Shown: positions 5,494 to 6,896 of the stretch, piece after piece | Layout: the number at the start of each line of letters is the position of its first letter | Numbering within the stretch: position 1 is the first letter of the stretch | Origin: Burkholderiaceae bacterium | GTDB taxonomy: Bacteria; Pseudomonadota; Gammaproteobacteria; Burkholderiales; Burkholderiaceae | Length of the DNA stretch: 6,896 bases | Direction of reading: 5' to 3' | Assembly: GCA_025458735.1 (NCBI GenBank) | Contig: JALORV010000117.1 | Location: 1-6,896 of the forward strand | Translations under genes and position numbers: made by a program | Notes under the pieces: model-generated | The model's input: the letters and a program-made list of their open reading frames with translations, nothing else | What the model was told of the DNA's origin: nothing | Databases searched by the model: none

Positions 5494-6408
5494 TCAGGTC
5501 TTGAACCAGTCCGACAGCTTCTCGACATAGTCTGTCGGCAGCAGATGCCCCGAATCGAACCGCAGGTGCCTCTTATCCTTGGTGGGGATGGCATCGAAGA
5601 GGGCCTGGTTCTGCTCCGGGGTGGCATGGTCATCATCGTTGCCCGTCAGCAGCCAGACGCGTTTGCCTTGCAGGCCTGCAACCACATTGATGGGCGCCAC
5701 TGCGGCCACGTTGTCGCCCAGATGAGGAGGCACCATGGCCGCAACGCCCCGGACGCGTTCGTCCAGCCCGGCCAGCAGCAGCGCGCCCTGTGCGCCCATG
5801 CTGTAGCCGGCGGCCTTGATGCGCCCGGCGTCCACATGGGGTTGCGCCACCAGCCAGTCGAGCAACACGCGGTGGTCGCGCACGGTGTCGATGATCATCT
5901 GTTCATAGGCCTGCCGTCTGCCGAACCAGTGCATGTCGCGCATGGCGCGCTGGGCCAGATGCGGTTGACCGAGGTGCCTGCGCTCGCCATGCCCGCGCGC
6001 ATCGATGGCCACCACAGCGTAACCCTGTTGCAGCGCCATCTGCGTGATCCGGTGCGTCTGCTCGATGGTGGGTCTTCCGTTGATGTCCGTCTGCCACCAG
6101 CGCAGGTGGCTGCGGCCCATGGCGTGCAGGCCGATCAGCACCGGAAACGGCCGGCTCGTCCGTGCCGGGTCGACGGGATACACGATGCGGCCGTGAAGCA
6201 GTGCGCCATCGAAGCTTTGCAGCCGGATGTGGACCGCATGGCCGTCACCCGGGGTGAACGCCTCCTTGTAGGCATAACGCGCCTGCAACTCGATGGGGGT
6301 GATGCTGTAGGGCTTGAGCCAGACGAAGTGCCAGATGGCGGCCGCCGCGGCCGCCGCAAGGCCGATCAAGATCCCGATCACGATCAAGGTTCGCTTGTGT
6401 TTCACCAT
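5494..6408 (-). CDS. Membrane-anchored alpha/beta hydrolase
   Basis: The product has 304 residues from ATG at 6408, or 303 from the adjacent GTG at 6405. Residues 1-6 are basic (MVKHKR), and 7-30 form an alanine-rich hydrophobic segment, a signal anchor that would place the enzyme in the periplasm. The rest is an alpha/beta hydrolase: FPVLIGLHAMGRS (88-100, strand and likely oxyanion region), AVVAIDARGHGER (131-143), the nucleophile elbow GYSMG at 201-205 (Ser203), a strand VWLLTGNDDDH with the probable catalytic Asp near 258-260, and SGHLLP with catalytic His288. The triad is complete and the length normal for a single-domain hydrolase. It is probably a serine esterase, lipase or peptidase-like enzyme; the substrate cannot be told. 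The long in-frame extension upstream of 6408 is low-quality sequence overlapping the kinase remnant. Confidence 0.85.
   Translation of the reverse strand: MVKHKRTLIVIGILIGLAAAAAAAIWHFVWLKPYSITPIELQARYAYKEAFTPGDGHAVHIRLQSFDGALLHGRIVYPVDPARTSRPFPVLIGLHAMGRSHLRWWQTDINGRPTIEQTHRITQMALQQGYAVVAIDARGHGERRHLGQPHLAQRAMRDMHWFGRRQAYEQMIIDTVRDHRVLLDWLVAQPHVDAGRIKAAGYSMGAQGALLLAGLDERVRGVAAMVPPHLGDNVAAVAPINVVAGLQGKRVWLLTGNDDDHATPEQNQALFDAIPTKDKRHLRFDSGHLLPTDYVEKLSDWFKT
6338..6355 (-). repeat. Two tandem 9-base units inside the membrane-anchor codons
   Basis: GCGGCCGCC occurs twice in a row (6338-6346 and 6347-6355) and encodes most of the seven-alanine run in the hydrolase membrane segment. A change of one unit would alter the anchor length by three residues without breaking the frame. 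Confidence 0.5.
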
Positions 6409-6411
6409 CGG

Positions 6412-6417
6412 TCCTTT
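6412..6417 (-). promoter_or_regulatory. Ribosome binding site AAAGGA of the hydrolase gene
   Basis: On the minus strand AAAGGA ends only three bases before the ATG at 6408 but six bases before the following GTG at 6405. The spacing therefore favours GTG as the true start, changing the product by one residue. Confidence 0.55.
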
Positions 6418-6442
6418 GCCGGTTGAGAAGGCTGAGGGCGGC

Positions 6443-6464
6443 TTCGGGTGGCAACGCACCCGAA
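6443..6464 (-). promoter_or_regulatory. Perfect 8-bp inverted repeat in the hydrolase leader
   Basis: TTCGGGTG (6443-6450) and CACCCGAA (6457-6464) form a perfect stem with a 6-base loop. It lies 34 bases before the hydrolase ATG and 90 bases after the kinase stop. No T-run follows on the minus strand, so it is more likely an operator or leader hairpin than an intrinsic terminator; the role is inferred from position only. Confidence 0.4.
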
Positions 6465-6554
6465 CCGGTCTGCAACGCAACGCTAAGGAGGGCGGTGTGA
6501 ACCGTCCGTGAAGCCCGCACCGGGCCAATGCGCGCCGGCGGCGAAGCGGGGCCG

Positions 6555-6896
6555 TCAGCCGATGGCAGGGCCCGCGGGCATGGCCAGCCAAGCCCTGGGG
6601 GCCCACAGCAGCTGCACGCGGGTGCTTCCGTCGGCCTGGCTGAACGACAGCGCGAGGCCCTGGTGTTCGGCCAGACGGTGCGACGTTCGCTCAGGCCGGC
6701 CGGCAGGGCCTGACTGCGGTTCTGCAACTGCAGGCCCTCGGCGTCGGCCGCAAGTCGCACCGGCCCGGGCTCGCAGTGCGAGAAGGCATTGCCGACCAGG
6801 TTGGACAGCAGGATGTGCAGCACACCGGGCGGCAGGTCCAGGTGCAAGGCCGGGCTGACGTCGATCTCCAGCTGGACGTCCTTGCCGTCCAGCCGC
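6555..6896 (-). pseudogene. Sensor histidine kinase, C-terminal fragment, frameshifted with loss of the G box
   Basis: The fragment enters at the window edge. The first frame reads RLDGKDVQLEIDVSPALHLD then LPPGVLHILLSNLVGNAFSH and CEPGPVRLAADAEGLQLQNR, the ATPase domain of a two-component sensor kinase with its N box (NLVGNAFSH). After about 6685 (LSER) that frame becomes nonsense, while the frame shifted by one base reads SHRLAEHQGLALSFSQADGS and TRVQLLW, the expected closing strands, to a stop at 6555. The G-rich segment (GxGxGL type) that should lie between LSER and RLAE is absent, so a deletion with a net frameshift has removed the ATP lid. The kinase should be inactive unless the true sequence differs here. 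The 5' part and any partner regulator lie outside the window. Confidence 0.7.

Noticed and set aside
5332..6426. Plus-strand open frame of 364 codons opposite the hydrolase
   Set aside because: It is antisense to a hydrolase with a complete catalytic triad, and its translation shows no family motif.

Overview
The window is 6.9 kb of high-GC bacterial DNA. The codon use (strong G/C preference at third positions from about 2.9 to 5.0 kb and from 5.5 to 6.9 kb) and the resemblance of several products to soil and freshwater betaproteobacterial proteins suggest a Burkholderiales-like chromosome. That placement is inference at order level only; no rRNA, tRNA or marker gene is present.

Layout. (1) 1-442: no gene; degenerate repeat-like non-coding DNA. 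(2) 443-1955, plus strand: three small genes of mixed codon use. A single-pass membrane protein with a coiled coil overlaps by 4 bases (GTGA) a 196-aa protein with a coiled-coil N-terminus and a weak Sel1/TPR-like C-terminal half. After 122 bases comes a 197-aa protein ending in a glycine-rich GGGFSGGG tail. None has a function I can name. (3) 1956-2249: non-coding, again with repeat-like motifs. (4) 2250-2636, minus: a VOC (glyoxalase/bleomycin-resistance fold) protein that loses its last strand. (5) 2895-5155, minus: a compact, very GC-rich run read as GNAT remnant -> VOC protein -> fusion of an AAA_28-type P-loop ATPase with an AAC(6')-Ib-like acetyltransferase -> GNAT acetyltransferase. 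Both ends of this run cut through a GNAT gene: the first lacks its 5' part and the last lacks its 3' part. (6) 5156-5493: non-coding DNA with the same repeat motifs. (7) 5494-6408, minus: an intact membrane-anchored alpha/beta hydrolase. (8) 6555-6896, minus: the C-terminal part of a sensor histidine kinase, frameshifted and lacking the glycine box of its ATP lid, running off the window edge.

How it fits together. The minus-strand run 5155-2895 looks like one transcription unit (gaps of 46 and 23 bases, then a 4-base ATGA overlap) of small-molecule-modifying enzymes: two GNATs, a VOC protein and an aminoglycoside-acetyltransferase-like fusion. These families often sit in accessory or intrinsic resistance and detoxification loci. 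Gene ends broken at the borders with repeat-bearing non-coding DNA suggest a mosaic region shaped by repeated insertion and deletion. The most notable items are the ATPase-AAC(6') fusion, the uncharacterised plus-strand three-gene group, and the coincidence of truncated gene ends with degenerate repeats. I see no clear, complete new defence or mobile system.
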